A DNA stretch of 64,000 nucleotides from Aliidiomarina sp. (GCF_022565475.1 NZ_JAIUMR010000008.1:1-64000), one strand, 5' to 3'. Positions 46,231 to 57,231 are shown, counted from the stretch's first letter. Numbers and translations are program-made. The notes: a model not told the origin generated them from the letters alone.

Positions 46231-46770
46231 ATGCTTATCAAACTAATCACACCCCTAGTCTTCATCGCCCTCTTACTCTCGCCTGCAACTGCAAGTGCAG
46301 AGGACAATATCGAGCTACAACGCTTATTTGAATCCGACCAAAATGCTCGGCGAAACGCCGATATCGATTGGGATGAACTGAGTGTGTTGGATAAAGAAAA
46401 TCGCACCAAAGTCTCGGCAATGCTTGCACAAGGAGAAATCAAAACTGGGCTCGACTACTTTCATGCTGCCGTTATTTTTCAGCATGGCGACAGCGTGGAC
46501 GATATTCGTTTAGCGCACTCGTTTGCCACCATTGCCGCGCATTTAGGCTTTGACCGCGCAACATGGATGCAAGCCGCGTCTTGGGACCGCTTACTTATGT
46601 ATTTTGATCAGCCGCAGTGGTATGGCACGCAATTCAAAATCGACGATGACGGTCAATGGCATCTGTACGATATTCAAGAAGGTGCGGTAACTGACGAACA
46701 ACGCGCTGAATGGCGGGTTCCGTCACTCGCAGAGTCAAAGGCTCGTGCGGAACAGCAGAATCAGAATTAA
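46231..46770 (+). CDS. Exported DUF6624-like protein
   Basis: This protein of about 179 residues has a signal peptide (MLIKLITPLVFIALLLSPATASA, cut before ED). The mature part has the pattern LFESDQNAR...DYFHAAVIFQHG...AHSFATIAAHLGFDRATWMQAASWDRLLMYFDQPQWYGTQF, which I associate with DUF6624. That family has no known reaction. GGAG 6 nt before the ATG at 46231 makes this start better than the one 12 bases upstream. Confidence 0.65.
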   Translation: MLIKLITPLVFIALLLSPATASAEDNIELQRLFESDQNARRNADIDWDELSVLDKENRTKVSAMLAQGEIKTGLDYFHAAVIFQHGDSVDDIRLAHSFATIAAHLGFDRATWMQAASWDRLLMYFDQPQWYGTQFKIDDDGQWHLYDIQEGAVTDEQRAEWRVPSLAESKARAEQQNQN

Positions 46771-46872
46771 CCGTTCAACGGTCGTAACTACAGATTGCTG
46801 CTCTGCTTCAACTTTAAACAGATTTTTAGTTCGCAGTCGTTGGGATCGAATAACAAGCTAGGGAATTGCAAA

Positions 46873-49050
46873 ATGCGATTATTTTTAATCATTGTCTTAC
46901 TTGCCTCGTCTTACTCGGCGAATTCTGCGGACTCATTCACAGAGTTCAAAATAGGTGATGATGGTCAGATTAGGGATTGGCTGTTATCCGATGATCGCGC
47001 TATTCGAGCCGACACTGAAGTCCGCTACGAAAATCAGGTTAGCGTTAAAATAGATAACGACCTTTTTAACGCAAGTACAAATTATGTTCTACGCTCCTTC
47101 CCCTTAAACTTCGAAGCAGAAACCATTGAAATCCGCGCCCGAATTCGGACTAAGGATACTGGCGCTTTTGCAGGCGCAAATATTTTTCTTCGACAAGATA
47201 TCTCAGGTAATGCGGTCGAATTTACCAATAGCCAGCCGTTTGTGTCTGCAAAAGATAATAACTGGCATGCAGTGCGCGTCGCACAAGCCGTCAATTCGCA
47301 TGCTGAGTCAATCGTCATTGGAGCTTTCCTCGCTGGTCCGGGAGCTGCTTGGTTTAGTGATGTAGAGTTTTGGGTTGACGGCAAATTAATTACAGAACTG
47401 CCAGCGTCAAACAACACTTCCGTTGCGGCGACCGAGCGCTCTTTAAGTGACTTGCAAGAAATCGAGATTAATTGGCAAAAGTTGGATGTGACGACCGCCA
47501 ATGACCTAGCAAGGTGGATGAAAGTTTGGGGATTTTTTAAGTATTTTCATCCCGAGGTAGCTCTGGGCACCTTGGATTGGGACTTTATCTTTGTAGAATC
47601 CGTCCAATCATTAGTCATGGGTGATGACGTAAACGACATCATCAATACTGTGTTGGCGCAAATTGGTATTCCTGAGGAATCAACAGAAAAGGTTGCTACC
47701 CAGTCCAGTCATATCCTTGTCGAGCCCATTCTTGACTGGTATTTAAACGATGAGGTTTACGACAGCCAAGTTGTAGCCGCTATCGAGAGCATTCGGTCAA
47801 ACCGGCATAGCTTTGGCGAGAGTGCTTACGCCTTTAGCGACCAATTGGCTCTTCCTGTATTTGCTCGGGAAAAGCAACTTTCCTCCAATAATCTCACCTG
47901 GGAAATACGATTACTCGTGCTTGCACGCCTGTGGAACGTGCTTGAATACTGGTTCCCTTATCGTGAAGAAATTCAATCAGACTGGTACGGTACACTCAGT
48001 CAACTAACGGTCAAAACCCTCGAAACACAGAGTGAATTTGAGTTTAAAAAGATACTCGAAGAGCTACTGACTCATTTAAATGACGGTCATGCGGGTCTAT
48101 CTGAAGCGATCTTCAAAGAAGGATCTTGCTATCTGCCGTTCACCCTTCGTCGGTTAGAGGCAGACATTATCATCAGTCGGATTCATAAAGATTTACCCGA
48201 CTCCAAAGTATTGCTTGGAGACCGTATTATTGCCATTAATGGGCAATATATTGACGCATTAATCGAAGCTCAAGTTCCGTATTTCTCGGCCAGCAATGAT
48301 TCCCATCGCGACTATTCAATTGCAAATGGACTGATGGCGCGCTCTTGCGAACAACCAACCGTGCTGACCTTGGGCAGAGACCAAGAATATCATCAAGTCG
48401 CAATTTCTGAGTATGAAGTACCAGAGCCTGCACATAGCTTACCTGGAAAAGCCGTGCAGACACTGGATGATGATGTTACTTATTTAAAAGTGGCCGGTAT
48501 TGATTTCGATATGGTCGACCAGGCCATTAAGCTAAGTCGTGAAACCGGCAAGTTAATTATTGATGTTCGGGGTTATCCAAGTGAATTCATACTTTATTAC
48601 CTTGGTAATCAACTTACGCAAGAGCCGTTAATGTTTGCACGTTTAGCTCGAATTGATCCTGCGTTTCCTGGGCGGCTCACCATGCTTGAGCATACCCCCA
48701 CATTGACACCTCAAGAATCTGTCAATCTTGATGGTATTGTCATCTTAGTTGATGAGGCATCCATCAGTCAGTCCGAGTTCAGTGTAATGGCATGGCGAGA
48801 GCTACCGAATACAACGATTATCGGAAGTACAACCGCGGGAGCTATCGGCAATGTTCGAATCGTGCCACTCATGGATGGACTATCCGCCTATTTCACTGGG
48901 CTTCGAGTTTACGACAAGAACGGTGATGACGTTCAGTACGTTGGGATCGTTCCAGATATCTATATAAGACCCACACCAGAGAACCTTCGTGCTGGTCGTG
49001 ATGTTGTTGTCGAAAAAGCGATTGAATTCCTAAATTCAATGAATGACTAA
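46873..49050 (+). CDS. Exported S41-like (C-terminal processing) protease
   Basis: This protein of about 725 residues has a signal peptide (MRLFLIIVLLASSYSANSA). A jelly-roll-like N-terminal domain (about 20-180) is followed by helical DLARWMKVWGFFKYFHPEV and ARLWNVLEYWFPY segments, a PDZ-like part (LGDRIIAING) and an S41 peptidase domain with VDEASISQSEFSVMAW near 630. In S41 enzymes a Ser in that segment is the nucleophile, and SQSE fits. The open frame begins at 46795, but the ATG at 46873 begins the signal peptide and has an AGGGA site. The target is unknown. Confidence 0.8.
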   Translation: MRLFLIIVLLASSYSANSADSFTEFKIGDDGQIRDWLLSDDRAIRADTEVRYENQVSVKIDNDLFNASTNYVLRSFPLNFEAETIEIRARIRTKDTGAFAGANIFLRQDISGNAVEFTNSQPFVSAKDNNWHAVRVAQAVNSHAESIVIGAFLAGPGAAWFSDVEFWVDGKLITELPASNNTSVAATERSLSDLQEIEINWQKLDVTTANDLARWMKVWGFFKYFHPEVALGTLDWDFIFVESVQSLVMGDDVNDIINTVLAQIGIPEESTEKVATQSSHILVEPILDWYLNDEVYDSQVVAAIESIRSNRHSFGESAYAFSDQLALPVFAREKQLSSNNLTWEIRLLVLARLWNVLEYWFPYREEIQSDWYGTLSQLTVKTLETQSEFEFKKILEELLTHLNDGHAGLSEAIFKEGSCYLPFTLRRLEADIIISRIHKDLPDSKVLLGDRIIAINGQYIDALIEAQVPYFSASNDSHRDYSIANGLMARSCEQPTVLTLGRDQEYHQVAISEYEVPEPAHSLPGKAVQTLDDDVTYLKVAGIDFDMVDQAIKLSRETGKLIIDVRGYPSEFILYYLGNQLTQEPLMFARLARIDPAFPGRLTMLEHTPTLTPQESVNLDGIVILVDEASISQSEFSVMAWRELPNTTIIGSTTAGAIGNVRIVPLMDGLSAYFTGLRVYDKNGDDVQYVGIVPDIYIRPTPENLRAGRDVVVEKAIEFLNSMND

Positions 49051-49064
49051 AAAGCTCTGTCAGT

Positions 49065-49184
49065 GCTTTTCCTCGAAGTAGATCTGTGTTGACCGAAGGC
49101 AGTGGTCATTATGTGCAGTTTGATAAGCCCGAATCGGTTGTAAATGAGCTTTTAACGCTGATACAAAAACTGGGCACTCATTGA
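49065..49184 (+). pseudogene. 3' fragment of an alpha/beta hydrolase gene
   Basis: In frame and ending at a TGA, the bases encode a tail reading LTEGSGHYVQFDKPESVVNE followed by LLTLIQKLGTH. The GHYVQFDKPE segment is the catalytic-His end of alpha/beta hydrolases. Nothing of the body of the enzyme remains upstream, where the S41-like gene now lies, so this is a deletion scar. Confidence 0.6.
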
Positions 49185-49236
49185 CGAGCAGGGCTTATCA
49201 ATCAGAAACCTGTCATTACTCGAAAAAGCCACCCAT

Positions 49237-49267
49237 AAAAAATGCGCGGCAGTGCCGCGCATTTTTC
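49237..49267. terminator. Bidirectional terminator downstream of gcvP
   Basis: AAAATGCGCGGC pairs with GCCGCGCATTTT around an AGT loop, giving A/T runs on both sides. It ends the leftward gcv operon and could also end rightward transcription from the accessory region. Confidence 0.88.
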
Positions 49268-49287
49268 TTATCACAACAGCAAATCAA

Positions 49288-52170
49288 TTACTCTTGATAC
49301 GCCGACAGCGGTGGGCAGCTGCACACTAAGTTGCGGTCGCCGTAGACGTCGTCAATGCGGTTCACAGTTGGCCAGAACTTGTGGTCACGTAGCCACACTT
49401 TCGGGAAGACCGCTTCTTCAATCGAGTATGGGCGATCCCAAGCGCTGGTGATGTCCGCTAAGGTGTGCGGTGCGTTCACCAGTGGGTTGTTGTCTGCTGG
49501 CCACTCGCCTGCTGCAACTTTGTCGATTTCAGCTTTAATTGCCGCCATGGCGTCACAGAAGCGATCCATCTCTGCTTTTGACTCGGACTCAGTTGGCTCA
49601 ATCATCAGCGTGCCCGCAACTGGGAAGCTCATGGTTGGTGAGTGGAAACCGAAGTCTTGCAAACGCTTCGCCACGTCAATTTCGGCAATGCCCGTTGCTT
49701 CTTTCAGTGGGCGTAAGTCGATAATACATTCGTGCGCGACACGGTCATTACGGCCGGTGAACAGAATTGGGAAGTGTTCACCTAAACGCTTGGCCATGTA
49801 ATTAGCATTCAAAATTGCCACTTCAGTCGCTTCACGCAGGCCTTTGCTGCCCATCATGGCGATGTACATCCATGAAATTGGCAGAATGCTCGCACTGCCG
49901 TATGGTGCTGCTGAGACTGCGCCGTTGCCGTGCGCAAGGCCTTCGCCGTCAACCATGACGTGACCTGGTAAGAATGGTGCTAAATGGCTCTTCACGCCAA
50001 TTGGACCCATACCTGGGCCACCACCACCGTGCGGGATACAGAAGGTTTTGTGCAGGTTCAAGTGCGACACGTCAGAACCGATATAACCTGGTGAAGTGAC
50101 ACCGACTTGCGCGTTCATGTTGGCGCCGTCCATGTACACTTGACCGCCGTGCTCATGAATAATGTCGCAGATATCACGAATCTGCTCTTCATACACACCG
50201 TGCGTCGACGGATAAGTGACCATGACACAACTCAGCTGATCAGATACCGCTGCTGCTTTCTCGCGCAGGTCGTTAATGTCGACGTTACCTTTCTTATCAC
50301 AGGCAACAACAACGACTTTCATGCTCGCCATTTGCGCCGACGCCGGGTTGGTGCCGTGCGCAGACTCAGGAATCAAACAGACATTGCGGTGGCCTTCGCC
50401 ACGGCTCTGATGGTAACGCTGAATAGCTAACAAGCCAGCGTATTCGCCCTGTGCACCTGAGTTTGGCTGCATCGACATGGCGTCATAGCCGGTAATGTCA
50501 ATTAACCAAGTCGACAAGGTGCTGAGCATTTCTGCGTAGCCTTGGGCTTGATTCAATGGGCAGAACGGGTGCAAGTTCGCAAACTCTGGCCACGTAATTG
50601 GAATCATTTCCGCGGTCGCGTTTAGCTTCATGGTACATGAACCGAGTGAAATCATACTGTGGTTCAAGGCCAAGTCTTTGCCTTCGAGCTGACGGATGTA
50701 ACGCAGCATTTCAGTTTCTGAGTGATACTGGTTAAACACTTCGTGGGTCAGGAACTCGCTGGTACGCTGCAATTCAACCGGGATCGACTGGCTGCTCTGT
50801 GCTTCGCTGTCCAGAGAGTCGACGTCTAAACCGTGGCCTTCGCCAAGGATCACGTCAAACAAACGCGCCACGTCAGCACGGGTTTTCGCTTCGTCGAAAC
50901 TAATACCGAGCAAACCGTCACGGTCGATGCGGAAGTTCAGTTCAGCCGCTTCAGCACGCGCTAAAATGTCGGCGCGCACTTCACCTTCGGCTTTAATCGT
51001 AATAGTGTCGAACCAAGTTTGGTTCACTGGCGCGAAGCCCTTTTTGCTTAAGCCTGTCGCTAAAATGTCGGTTAAGCGATGAATACGACCGGCGATGTCT
51101 TTCAAGCCTTGTGGGCCATGGTACACCGCATAGAACGATGCGATGTTGGCTAACAATACTTGGGCAGTACAGATGTTCGACGTCGCTTTCTCGCGGCGAA
51201 TATGCTGCTCACGGGTTTGCATGGCCATGCGCAATGCAGTCTTCTCACGGCTGTCGATCGACACACCGATAATCCGACCTGGAATCGCACGCTTGAACTT
51301 ATCACGCGTGGCAAAGAAAGCTGCGTGTGGTCCGCCGTAGCCCATAGGTACACCAAAGCGCTGGGCCGAACCGAAGACCATGTCCGCACCCATTTCGCCC
51401 GGTGACTTACACGCCACTAAGCTCATTAGGTCGGTAGCCACTGCAACCAAACCTTTGTTGGCTTGAACTTCAGCAATGACTTGAGTTAGGTCGAGAACTT
51501 CACCGTTTTCTGCTGGGCTTTGCAACAAGGCACCGAATACATCGTGCTTGCCAGCGTCTTGCCACGGACCTTGAATAATCTCGAAACCAAACATGTCCGC
51601 ACGCGCTTTGACGACGTCAACGGTCTGTGGGAAGACGTTGTCGGCAATGAAGAAGGCGTTCGACTTGGACTTGCTGACACGCTGTGCCATCGCCATCGCT
51701 TCGGCCGCGGCAGTTGCTTCGTCAAGTAATGACGCACTAGCAATTTCTAAACCCGTCAGGTCAATCGTCATTTGCTGGAAGTTCAAAATTGCTTGCAAGC
51801 GACCTTGGGCAATTTCTGGTTGATATGGCGTATACGCGGTGTACCAACCTGGGTTTTCCAACACGTTGCGTAAAATCACGTTCGGGATCAAGGTGTCGTA
51901 GTAACCCATACCGATGAAGCTAGAGAAAACTTTATTCTTTTTCGCAATCGTGCGCAGGCGAGCTAATGCATCACGCTCAGTCATTGAGTCGCCAATTTCT
52001 AAGAATGGTTCGCGTAAAATTGAGCCGGGAACCGTCTGTTTCGTCATCTCTTCTAATGACTCAGCGCCGACTGCTGCAAGCATGGCTGCTTGTTCTGCTG
52101 CATCGGGGCCAATATGACGGGCGACAAACTCGTCATGACGCTCTAACTGTTTTAGCGTTTTACTGCTCAT
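49288..52170 (-). CDS. gcvP: Glycine dehydrogenase (decarboxylating), P protein
   Basis: This 960-residue PLP enzyme decarboxylates glycine and passes the aminomethyl group to the lipoyl arm of GcvH. The two homologous halves are visible. The PLP lysine lies in [18 protein letters not shown] near residue 705. Length is like E. coli GcvP (957). It is the last gene of gcvT-gcvH-gcvP. A hairpin between gcvH and gcvP may lower its expression relative to the first two genes. Confidence 0.97.
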   Translation of the reverse strand: MSSKTLKQLERHDEFVARHIGPDAAEQAAMLAAVGAESLEEMTKQTVPGSILREPFLEIGDSMTERDALARLRTIAKKNKVFSSFIGMGYYDTLIPNVILRNVLENPGWYTAYTPYQPEIAQGRLQAILNFQQMTIDLTGLEIASASLLDEATAAAEAMAMAQRVSKSKSNAFFIADNVFPQTVDVVKARADMFGFEIIQGPWQDAGKHDVFGALLQSPAENGEVLDLTQVIAEVQANKGLVAVATDLMSLVACKSPGEMGADMVFGSAQRFGVPMGYGGPHAAFFATRDKFKRAIPGRIIGVSIDSREKTALRMAMQTREQHIRREKATSNICTAQVLLANIASFYAVYHGPQGLKDIAGRIHRLTDILATGLSKKGFAPVNQTWFDTITIKAEGEVRADILARAEAAELNFRIDRDGLLGISFDEAKTRADVARLFDVILGEGHGLDVDSLDSEAQSSQSIPVELQRTSEFLTHEVFNQYHSETEMLRYIRQLEGKDLALNHSMISLGSCTMKLNATAEMIPITWPEFANLHPFCPLNQAQGYAEMLSTLSTWLIDITGYDAMSMQPNSGAQGEYAGLLAIQRYHQSRGEGHRNVCLIPESAHGTNPASAQMASMKVVVVACDKKGNVDINDLREKAAAVSDQLSCVMVTYPSTHGVYEEQIRDICDIIHEHGGQVYMDGANMNAQVGVTSPGYIGSDVSHLNLHKTFCIPHGGGGPGMGPIGVKSHLAPFLPGHVMVDGEGLAHGNGAVSAAPYGSASILPISWMYIAMMGSKGLREATEVAILNANYMAKRLGEHFPILFTGRNDRVAHECIIDLRPLKEATGIAEIDVAKRLQDFGFHSPTMSFPVAGTLMIEPTESESKAEMDRFCDAMAAIKAEIDKVAAGEWPADNNPLVNAPHTLADITSAWDRPYSIEEAVFPKVWLRDHKFWPTVNRIDDVYGDRNLVCSCPPLSAYQE

Positions 52171-52241
52171 GTGCCTGTATCCTGCGTAAACTCATGAATA
52201 AAAAGAATAAAGTCTCATTTTATGTCGCTTTAATTAACGAC

Positions 52242-52269
52242 AAAGGCCCCAGCGTGACTGGGGCCTTTT
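52242..52269. terminator. Hairpin between gcvH and gcvP
   Basis: A perfect 11-bp stem (AAAGGCCCCAG / CTGGGGCCTTT) with a CGTGA loop lies 13 bp after the gcvH stop. The T-run is short on the minus strand, so partial termination or processing within the operon is likely. Confidence 0.6.
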
Positions 52270-52281
52270 CTGCATTGCAGC

Positions 52282-52671
52282 TTAGTCTTCTTCAATCGAC
52301 GCGGCGTAGCCTTCAGCGTCAAGTAAGCCTCCAACTTCGGTTTCGTCGTCCGCTTTAATTTTGAACAACCAGCCGTCACCGTATGGGTCGCTGTTGACCA
52401 ACTCAGGTGAATCTTCGAGCTCTTCGTTCACTGCGACGATTTCACCAGCGATTGGTGCGTAAATGTCCGATGCAGCTTTCACTGACTCTGCAACAGCGAC
52501 GTCGTCACCCGCAGACACGTTGTCGCCAACTTCAGGTAGGTCAACGAACACCATGTCACCCAAAAGTTCTTGGGCGTGCTCGGTGATACCGACCGTATAA
52601 ATTCCATCGCCCTCATCGCGGATCCACTCGTGCGACGCTGCATATTTTAATTCAGTTGGTACATTGCTCAT
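52282..52671 (-). CDS. gcvH: Glycine cleavage system H protein
   Basis: This 129-residue lipoyl carrier shuttles the aminomethyl group between GcvP, GcvT and dihydrolipoyl dehydrogenase. The lipoylation site is K65 in [15 protein letters not shown]. The length matches the family (129 in E. coli). An AAGGAT ribosome site supports the start. It lies 65 bp after gcvT. Confidence 0.97.
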   Translation of the reverse strand: MSNVPTELKYAASHEWIRDEGDGIYTVGITEHAQELLGDMVFVDLPEVGDNVSAGDDVAVAESVKAASDIYAPIAGEIVAVNEELEDSPELVNSDPYGDGWLFKIKADDETEVGGLLDAEGYAASIEED

Positions 52672-52736
52672 AAGGTAATCCTTAATTCAGTCCTAATGGA
52701 CACTGCCTTGTTGTTAATAGAAAAATGAGTTTGAGG

Positions 52737-53822
52737 TTACAGGGTGACGACTGCTTTGCCATTGCGAACAAAAGAAGGCTTCACAACCTTTACTGTAACC
52801 ATTTTTTTGCGCATTTCCACTTCTGCGGTTTCACCTGCTGGCTGCGGTACTCGAGCCAAGGCAATACTGTACCCTAAAGTTGGTGAGAATGTACCGGAAG
52901 TAATCACGCCTTCGCCGCCTTCAACGACAACTTTCAAGCCTGCGCGCAATACGCCTTTCTCTTGCATGACGAGGCCAACCAATTTATGGGTGCCTGCTGC
53001 TTTCTCTGCTTCTAACGCGCTGCGACCAATGAAATCACGGTCCGCTGGCTCGAAGGCGACTGACCATGCCATATTCGATGACAATGGTGACACGCTTTCG
53101 TCCATATCTTGACCATAGAGGTTCATACCTGCTTCTAAGCGCAAGGTGTCACGTGCACCAAGACCACAAGGTTTCACGCCAAGTTCAATAAGCTGGTTCC
53201 AAATGCGACCGACAACGTCAGCTGGTATAATAATTTCGTAACCCGCTTCACCTGTGTAACCCGTCGTCGCAATAAATAAGTCGTCCATTTGCAAGCCTAC
53301 AAACGGCTTCATGGCTGCAACTTCGGCTTGCTGTTCAGAGGTTAGGAGTTTAGCCACAGTCGCCGGCGCTTGTGGACCTTGCACAGCTAACATGGCAAAT
53401 TCGGTGCGCTCGGTAATGGCCACATCAAACTCGCCGCTTTGCGCTTCCATCCACGCTAAGTCTTTATCGCGGGTCGCTGAGTTCACCACTAAACGGTAAG
53501 ATTCTTCGTTAAAGAAGTAGACAATGAGGTCGTCGATGACACCGCCAGTTTCGTTCAACATCGCGGTGTACAAGGCTTTACCTGGCATTTGCAGCTTAGC
53601 GACGTCATTGGCGAGTAACCGGCGCAAATAGGCTTTGGCTTCTGGTCCAGTAACATCGACAATGGTCATGTGCGAGACGTCAAACATGCCTACGTTCTGG
53701 CGCACCGCATGGTGCTCTTCAATCTGTGAGCCATAGTTTAACGGCATGTCCCAGCCGTGAAAGTCGACCATTTTCGCGCCAGCGTCAAGGTGGTGTTGAT
53801 AAAGCGGTGTACGTTGTGCCAT
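52737..53822 (-). CDS. gcvT: Glycine cleavage system T protein (aminomethyltransferase)
   Basis: This enzyme of about 361 residues transfers the methylene group from GcvH to tetrahydrofolate, releasing ammonia. Family motifs are [39 protein letters not shown] and the folate-site [18 protein letters not shown]. The frame is open to 53888, but the ATG at 53822 has a GTGAGA site and matches the usual N-terminus ([11 protein letters not shown]). It is the first gene of the operon, divergent from a LysR gene. Confidence 0.96.
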   Translation of the reverse strand: MAQRTPLYQHHLDAGAKMVDFHGWDMPLNYGSQIEEHHAVRQNVGMFDVSHMTIVDVTGPEAKAYLRRLLANDVAKLQMPGKALYTAMLNETGGVIDDLIVYFFNEESYRLVVNSATRDKDLAWMEAQSGEFDVAITERTEFAMLAVQGPQAPATVAKLLTSEQQAEVAAMKPFVGLQMDDLFIATTGYTGEAGYEIIIPADVVGRIWNQLIELGVKPCGLGARDTLRLEAGMNLYGQDMDESVSPLSSNMAWSVAFEPADRDFIGRSALEAEKAAGTHKLVGLVMQEKGVLRAGLKVVVEGGEGVITSGTFSPTLGYSIALARVPQPAGETAEVEMRKKMVTVKVVKPSFVRNGKAVVTL

Positions 53823-53988
53823 TTGAATCTCACTTTTGTCGATTTTTTGGACAGCTGAATGGCAGCCATTATAGGCCGCAGAATGCAAAGCAACAAATTA
53901 AAAAGGGCAATAGCTGCATTTAGAAAATTAATGAGGATAATGCTAGTATTGAAATTATTAATAAAATAACCACACAGGCCAAGTTGTT

Positions 53989-54840
53989 ATGAAACATATT
54001 CCTTTGGAAAATTTGCGGGCTTTGGTCACCGTCACCGATTTGCAAAGTTACACGCTTGCGGGCGAGCATCTCGGTCGCTCGCAGCCAGCCATAAGTTTGC
54101 AGATTAAACGACTCGAAGAGCAGCTCGACAGCGTCCTTGTTGAGCGTCATGGGAATAAGTTCAAGCTCACGGCTGCCGGTCAGGATTTGTATCAGGCGGC
54201 ACGACAGATTCTTGGCCTGCATGATCAATTACTCTCACGCTTTACCACCGACTCGGTGTCTGGTCAGGTGCGTTTGGGCATTCCCAGCGAGTTTGCGACG
54301 GCTTTGTTGCCGCGGATCCTCGGTCAGTTTTCCAGTAGTTATCCGCAAATTAGTTTAGAAGTGACGTCAGGCTTGAGTCGTGACCTCCGTTTAGGCGCCA
54401 GCCGCGGTCAATTCGATATTATTTTAACGGTTGCTGAGCAAGCCCCCGCGGATGCAGTAAAGGTCAAAGAAGATGCGCTGATTTGGGTCGCCGGCCGCAG
54501 CGACTATCAGTGGCCGCAACAGTTGCCCTTGGTGGTGGCCGCTGAAGGCTGTATTTATCGACGTCGCGCACTACAAGCGTTAAAGCAAAGTGCCACGGCG
54601 CACCGAATTGCTTACACCAATAGCGATTTAACCGGAATTAGCGCAGCTTTGAAAAGTGACTTGGGCATTACGGTTTTAGCCAAGAGTTCGCTGCCAGCTG
54701 ACTTAGTTGAATTAAAAAATACCGAGCTCCCAGCGTTGGGAACGGTCGGCATTTATATTGAGCGCCATACCCAGCGACCGAACCCGGCCGCTGAGCATTT
54801 ATTGGCGTATCTGCAGGACTATCTCAATCCGACCAGTTAG
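53989..54840 (+). CDS. LysR-family transcriptional regulator
   Basis: This 283-residue regulator has an N-terminal HTH (IPLENLRALVTVTDLQSYTLAGEHLGRSQPAISLQIKRLEEQL, residues 4-46) and an effector-binding domain somewhat like the LrhA/HexA group. It is divergent from gcvT with a 166-bp shared control region, so it may regulate the glycine cleavage operon. It does not look like classical GcvA, so that link is inference. Its stop overlaps that of the convergent ubiI gene. Confidence 0.85.
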   Translation: MKHIPLENLRALVTVTDLQSYTLAGEHLGRSQPAISLQIKRLEEQLDSVLVERHGNKFKLTAAGQDLYQAARQILGLHDQLLSRFTTDSVSGQVRLGIPSEFATALLPRILGQFSSSYPQISLEVTSGLSRDLRLGASRGQFDIILTVAEQAPADAVKVKEDALIWVAGRSDYQWPQQLPLVVAAEGCIYRRRALQALKQSATAHRIAYTNSDLTGISAALKSDLGITVLAKSSLPADLVELKNTELPALGTVGIYIERHTQRPNPAAEHLLAYLQDYLNPTS

Positions 54841-56024
54841 ATTTGATTCGCTTGCTGAAGGAAGAAGTCTTTCAGCGGGTTTGCTTTGTCCACGGCTTTC
54901 AAGCCCACTGCCCGCGCTAACCGCAATACGGGGTTACGCGGTCGGAACAACTGGTGAAAACCTTCCATCGTGGCAATATGGCGCAGTGCTGCGGTTTTTC
55001 GCGCCCGCTCGTAGTGGCGCAATTGCCGCTGTAACTGCGCGTCATTCCATTGCCCATTCAAGCTACCCAATTGGTTCAGCTGTTGGGCTAATAAGTAGGC
55101 GTCGCCAAAGCCTAAATTCACGCCTTGGCCGGCGAGCGGATGGATCGTATGCGCGGCATCGCCAACGAGGACTTGCCGCTGATACACCCAACGCTGGGCA
55201 TAACGCATGGTCAGTGGAAAGCTCACACGCTGGCTGACACAGGTCAATAGCCCTAAACGATTGTCACTGGCGACCGTAAGCGCCTGATTAAATTGCGTTT
55301 CGTCGAGCTGGCACAGTCGCTGCGCGTCTGTCACCGGTAAACTCCAGACAATCGACACTTCATGTGGATCGGCCATGGGTAATAGCGCCAGCGGGCCACC
55401 CGCATGGAAGGCTTGGCGAGCGATACCCTGATGCGGCAGACTGGTTTTAATCGTCGCCACTAAGCCCTGTTGTTCGTAATCACGATGCACAACGGGTGTT
55501 GCTACATGTTGACGTAGCTTCGAATTGCCACCGTCAGCGGCCACCAGCAATTGCGCCAGAATAATGTCGCCACTGTCGAGTTGCACGGTAACGTCTTGTT
55601 CTTGAAACTCCGGCATCTCGACGCTGACACCATGAATTAAGTTCACACCGAGCGCGTCTGCGGTTTGCCACAGCGCGGTTTCAACCACGGCATTTTCGAC
55701 AATGCTACCGAGGTGGGGCAAATCAGAATCTGCTGCATTAAATTGAATTCGGCCGAAACTATCCTGATCCCAAACGTCCATACCTTGATAGTCACACCGA
55801 CGATCATCCGGCAGACGCTGCCACGCACCCAGTTCCCGCAGCCATTGCTGCGCTTTTAAATTAATCGCACTGACACGCAACGTCGGTTCGGCAGGAAAAT
55901 CGTGCGTGCGCGCTTGCTGCTCGACCACAGTCACTTGTCGACCGGCTTTTGCCAAAGCGCAGGCCAATGCAAGGCCAACCATGCCGCCGCCAACAATTAA
56001 CACTTGAGTACGTTTTAACGCCAT
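54837..56024 (-). CDS. ubiI: Ubiquinone biosynthesis flavin monooxygenase, UbiI/VisC type
   Basis: This 395-residue FAD hydroxylase of the UbiH/COQ6 family most likely performs the C5 ring hydroxylation of ubiquinone synthesis. It has the GxGxxG Rossmann motif (VLIVGGGMVGLALACALAKAG), the ADGGNS motif and the second FAD motif VLVGDAAHTIHPLAGQGVNLGFGD. Its position after ubiH is that of E. coli visC (ubiI). The final residues end in a 4-bp convergent overlap with the lysR gene. Confidence 0.9.
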   Translation of the reverse strand: MALKRTQVLIVGGGMVGLALACALAKAGRQVTVVEQQARTHDFPAEPTLRVSAINLKAQQWLRELGAWQRLPDDRRCDYQGMDVWDQDSFGRIQFNAADSDLPHLGSIVENAVVETALWQTADALGVNLIHGVSVEMPEFQEQDVTVQLDSGDIILAQLLVAADGGNSKLRQHVATPVVHRDYEQQGLVATIKTSLPHQGIARQAFHAGGPLALLPMADPHEVSIVWSLPVTDAQRLCQLDETQFNQALTVASDNRLGLLTCVSQRVSFPLTMRYAQRWVYQRQVLVGDAAHTIHPLAGQGVNLGFGDAYLLAQQLNQLGSLNGQWNDAQLQRQLRHYERARKTAALRHIATMEGFHQLFRPRNPVLRLARAVGLKAVDKANPLKDFFLQQANQI

Positions 56025-56049
56025 CCTGTCCTTCTTTTCTCTGGTTCGC

Positions 56050-57231
56050 TTAAATCAAGCTACGAAAGCCCATGGCTTTGCGCATCAATGGCCGACTTAA
56101 ATAATCAAATGCGCGCATGGCATACAAACCCTTGCTGCGAATATGTCGCCACAGGGTTTCGGTCGACGAAAACACAGTCACCAACCCATGGGTTAAGGTG
56201 ATGATTTCTTGATAGTCGCGCTCGCGAATTAGCTGGTATCGATTCAGCTGTTCAACACTGGCAAATTGCTCTTCGTCTAAGCTCGCGGCTAAATCAAGAA
56301 TGTCGCGTACAGCAAGATTATACCCTTGTCCGGCGACCGGGTGTAAAGTGTGCGCAGCATTACCTAAAATCGCAAAGCGATGGCCGACGAAACGCTCCGC
56401 CAATGCTAACTGCAAGGGGAAAATCGCTTGTAGCTGCACGGACTGCAGCTGTCCTGGCGCGGGACCAAACACGGCTTGCGCACAACGCAAATGCTCAGCC
56501 GCAGACTGCACCCGCAATGCCTCGGCTTGTTCTGCACTCATGCACCACACCAGCGCGGCTTCGTCATCTTTTTGCGGTAATAATGCCGCTGGGCCATTGG
56601 CGGTAAAGCGTTCATAAGCCCAACCCCGATGTGGCCGCTTAAACTTTACCTGCGCCGCCACCGCGACTTGTGCGTAGGGATACTCTTGCATTCCGACGCC
56701 TAATAATCGTCGCGTCAACGAGTTCCCACCTTCGCTGACAACGAGTAAATCAGCGTCCAAGACGCTTTCGTCGTTTAAGGTCAGGCGATAACCGCAATCG
56801 GTTGCTGCGAGTGTGGCGATCGACGTGCCGAAACGGTGATCAACCGAGCTAGCGGCGCAGGCGGCACTGAGCTGCTCTTGCAGCAACCCGGCCATGGCCA
56901 CATAACCAAGCGCTTCCACTTGCGCCTTCTCCGCGTGCATGGTCATACTGCCCGGCGTATTCGCGTCAGACACATGAATATGTTGAATAGCTGGGCTTTT
57001 CGCCAAATCATCGCGCCAAACACCATAATCCGCTAGTACCTGCTGCGTTCTTAATGCCAAGGCCAAACCGCGCGGATCTTGCCGCGGTGTGCTCGCTTGT
57101 TGATCCAGCACAATTACGTGAAATTGCGGAAATTTACGTTGCAGTACCAGCGCCGTTAAACAGCCGGTTAAACCGCCGCCGGCGATGACAATGGTTTTCT
57201 TTGCAGTTGCTGTTGTTGCTTCAGGCTTCAT
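56050..57231 (-). CDS. ubiH: 2-octaprenyl-6-methoxyphenol hydroxylase
   Basis: This 393-residue FAD monooxygenase is for the C1 hydroxylation in ubiquinone biosynthesis. It has an N-terminal IAGGGLTGCLTALVLQRKFP motif, SEGGNSLTRRLLG in the middle and FAILGNAAHTLHPVAGQGYNLAVRD, which is diagnostic of UbiH. Its ATG overlaps the pepP stop (ATGA), and the order pepP-ubiH-ubiI is that of E. coli. The start segment ATTATAKKT precedes the FAD motif and could be slightly long. Confidence 0.93.
   Translation of the reverse strand: MKPEATTATAKKTIVIAGGGLTGCLTALVLQRKFPQFHVIVLDQQASTPRQDPRGLALALRTQQVLADYGVWRDDLAKSPAIQHIHVSDANTPGSMTMHAEKAQVEALGYVAMAGLLQEQLSAACAASSVDHRFGTSIATLAATDCGYRLTLNDESVLDADLLVVSEGGNSLTRRLLGVGMQEYPYAQVAVAAQVKFKRPHRGWAYERFTANGPAALLPQKDDEAALVWCMSAEQAEALRVQSAAEHLRCAQAVFGPAPGQLQSVQLQAIFPLQLALAERFVGHRFAILGNAAHTLHPVAGQGYNLAVRDILDLAASLDEEQFASVEQLNRYQLIRERDYQEIITLTHGLVTVFSSTETLWRHIRSKGLYAMRAFDYLSRPLMRKAMGFRSLI

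Noticed and set aside
53823..53988. Glycine riboswitch in front of gcvT
   Set aside because: The 166-bp divergent gap has none of the tandem aptamer features expected and is too short once the LysR promoter is allowed for.
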